Part shown: piece after piece, positions 62,401 through 64,000 of the stretch | How positions within the stretch are numbered: the stretch's first letter is position 1 | How the letters are laid out: the number at the start of each line of letters is the position of its first letter | NCBI GenBank assembly: GCA_020064725.1 | Contig: JAGTWJ010000007.1 | Coordinates: 2,480,001-2,544,000 of the forward strand | Length of the DNA: 64,000 nucleotides | Reading direction: 5' to 3' | Source of the DNA: Drechslerella dactyloides | Lineage: Eukaryota > Ascomycota > Orbiliomycetes > Orbiliales > Orbiliaceae | Notes under the pieces: generated by a model | What the model saw: only the letters and a program-made list of their open reading frames with translations | The model's database searches: none | Told to the model about the DNA's origin: nothing | Program-made: the position numbers and the translations under genes

Positions 62401-63972
62401 GGCGAGCGCGCACTGACATTTTGTCCGTGGCCCCTCTTCAAGCGAAGAAAGGTCAGCTCATGAGCTCAGACCAAGCCACGAAAAAGCCTAAACTGAACTT
62501 CTTAGACGATGGCTTACTGATTCTTACGAGATAGCCACTTTCCCATTTGCCTCCGAAGAGCCACTGGATATTCTGAGGTTGGAAACAGGACACCATCACC
62601 ATCAAGCCGTCTTAGGGGGGGTTGGAAATTCTTTACCCCCTCGAGGGCTTTCGGGAGGAAGTCTGGGTCGGGGGGACGCACGATGATATGATTGTAACCC
62701 TTCACTCCTGCGGTAGCGTCCATGGTTTCTTTTTAATGGTTCACAGCAGCAGCAAATATCAAATTCGGTGGACAAGGAACCAGCTGTGTTTGATCCAATT
62801 GGGAGGCCGAGGCTGGGATATGCAGGTGAAAAATGGCCTCCGGCGCCTAAGCTAAAGAGATCCCCACCATCATCGTTATGCCGTCCGATCCAATAATATC
62901 GATTCCGCAGAGGGAACAGCTTCAAGACACAACAGAAGAACCAGTGCGTGATTCCCATACCTTGGGGAAAGCTTTCTTTTTCTTTTCTTGTTTTTGTCGT
63001 CCGCGTTTCTCACGGCTTCCGAGTTCAGAACCTGAGAAGAGCTCAAACCGTACTCGTAATTGCTTTGGGCTCTGCACTGAACCATTCATGCTCCGATGAG
63101 GGCCGGTGCTTGTACAGATACCTGCCAGGTACTGCGATCAGTCCAGGTGCTGTCAGGGTTAGCTACTACTGAACCAATCTCAATCTCGACGGCCACCTTT
63201 GAAGGCGCCAACCAGGGTCCCCAACTGCCTCGCAGTCAATGAAATGACATTTTCGGACACTGCGGCGTTGACTTATGTTTGCGACTGCGCATTCACTTCT
63301 GACCTGCGCATGCTCGTTGGACAAGAGGAAGGTATTTGCCGTTCCCTTTGAACTTTTCCCGCCTGTGCAGGGCCCGGCCACACTCTCATGCTGCGGACGA
63401 AGCAGCAGACGACCGCACCCTTGACTGTTGGTTTCGACCATTAGGTTTCATCTTTGGGCCCCTCACGAGCGGGAAAAAAAGTAATACGGGAAATCGACGA
63501 GTGAGAAAGAAGTCTACACCAGAGCTTAAGTGGCTTACCACGAGGGCAACAAAAAGCTCGCAGTCTTCCCCCACACGCCGAACGCCGCCTCCTCGATTAC
63601 TTTTTCTTTCCTCCCCTTCTCCTTAGCCGCTTGAGGATTTCATAGCATCATTTCTGCCATCGGCCTGCACGTAGTGGTTCGTACACGTCGGAGCGATCGA
63701 AGCTCAACTTGCCCTATTCCATTCCGCACCACGCCCTAAATTCAGCAGACAAACAAGACCGGAAGACGTGGACGGCGTTGGGTTTCACCTCGACACGAAC
63801 TCTACCGTCCCAACATAAGGCGAACCACCAACAGTTTTAGCCAACATTGTAACTGACCTATACTTATATTCCAAGTCGGCGTTCCGTCCACGGTATCTGG
63901 GCTTCCTTAGGGAAGTAAGATCTCAAGCCGGTCGCTACTTTGACGGCGCTCTACCGTCGAGCAGCGTTAAAA
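56496..63972. other. 7.5-kb region without a supported gene
   Basis: Only short, motif-free frames are present. A T-run lies at 59191-59206 and a GCAT repeat at about 60811-60824. The final ~500 bases are pyrimidine-rich on the + strand (around 63565-63625) and look like the promoter and leader of the gene that starts at 63973. Confidence 0.55.
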
Positions 63973-64000
63973 ATGTCGTATTCTCACCAGCATCAGTACC
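63973..64000 (+). CDS. 5' end of a gene cut by the window edge
   Basis: An ATG in strong fungal context (GTTAAAAATG) opens a frame reading MSYSHQHQY before the sequence ends. The upstream sequence has the pyrimidine-rich, CA/CT-rich look of the leaders of the other genes here. Nine codons cannot identify the product. Confidence 0.4.

Noticed and set aside
62780..62830. GGGAGGCCGAGGCTGGGAT stretch resembling a primate Alu fragment
   Set aside because: Only a very short match, in a fungal context. No further Alu sequence follows, so contamination is not supported.

Overview
The window reads as a stretch of nuclear chromosome from a filamentous ascomycete (Pezizomycotina). The evidence is short GT-AG introns of about 50-190 bases, GC-leaning codon use in the clear genes, pyrimidine-rich leaders, and families typical of these fungi: a Cox14-domain protein, a DUF2458 protein, sterol C-8 isomerase ERG2, and a PRO1/ADV-1/NosA-type Zn2Cys6 regulator. 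Only about nine genes can be supported in 64 kb. That is sparse for such a fungus and suggests an expanded genome, as in some Pezizomycetes. The lineage is an inference and cannot be fixed from the sequence alone.

Layout. Positions 1-10400 hold no convincing gene; the last 2.4 kb is a pyrimidine-rich leader/promoter running into a seven-exon LAMMER-type protein kinase (10401-12963, +). A long 3' flank with microsatellites and a duplicated minisatellite block leads to a divergent pair sharing a 413-bp promoter: a DUF2458 protein (16020-16953, -) and a Cox14-domain mitochondrial protein (17367-18580, +). ERG2 follows (19499-20503, +). Three copies of a ~45-bp element, one inverted, lie between the last two genes. 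Next come an F-box-like protein with a C-terminal Cys-rich module (24028-25352, +), an unrecognised helical protein (26820-28429, +), a 91-residue hydrophilic protein behind a TATA box (29101-29653, +), a GNAT acetyltransferase remnant (30217-30495, -) beside a TACACC-type repeat and hairpin, and an unrecognised acidic/Gln-rich protein (33067-34061, +).

From 34062 to the right edge there is one firm gene, the PRO1-like regulator (41868-43942, -), in about 30 kb. A weak candidate lies at 55724-56495, and the first nine codons of a further gene (63973 onward, +) appear at the edge.

The genes do not form an obvious pathway cluster. They are mostly conserved housekeeping or developmental genes: respiratory-chain assembly, ergosterol synthesis, nuclear kinase signalling and sexual development. 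I see no CRISPR array, rRNA or convincing tRNA gene, no intact transposon, and no secondary-metabolite or defence cluster. All exon boundaries were derived by hand from splice signals, reading frame and family knowledge.
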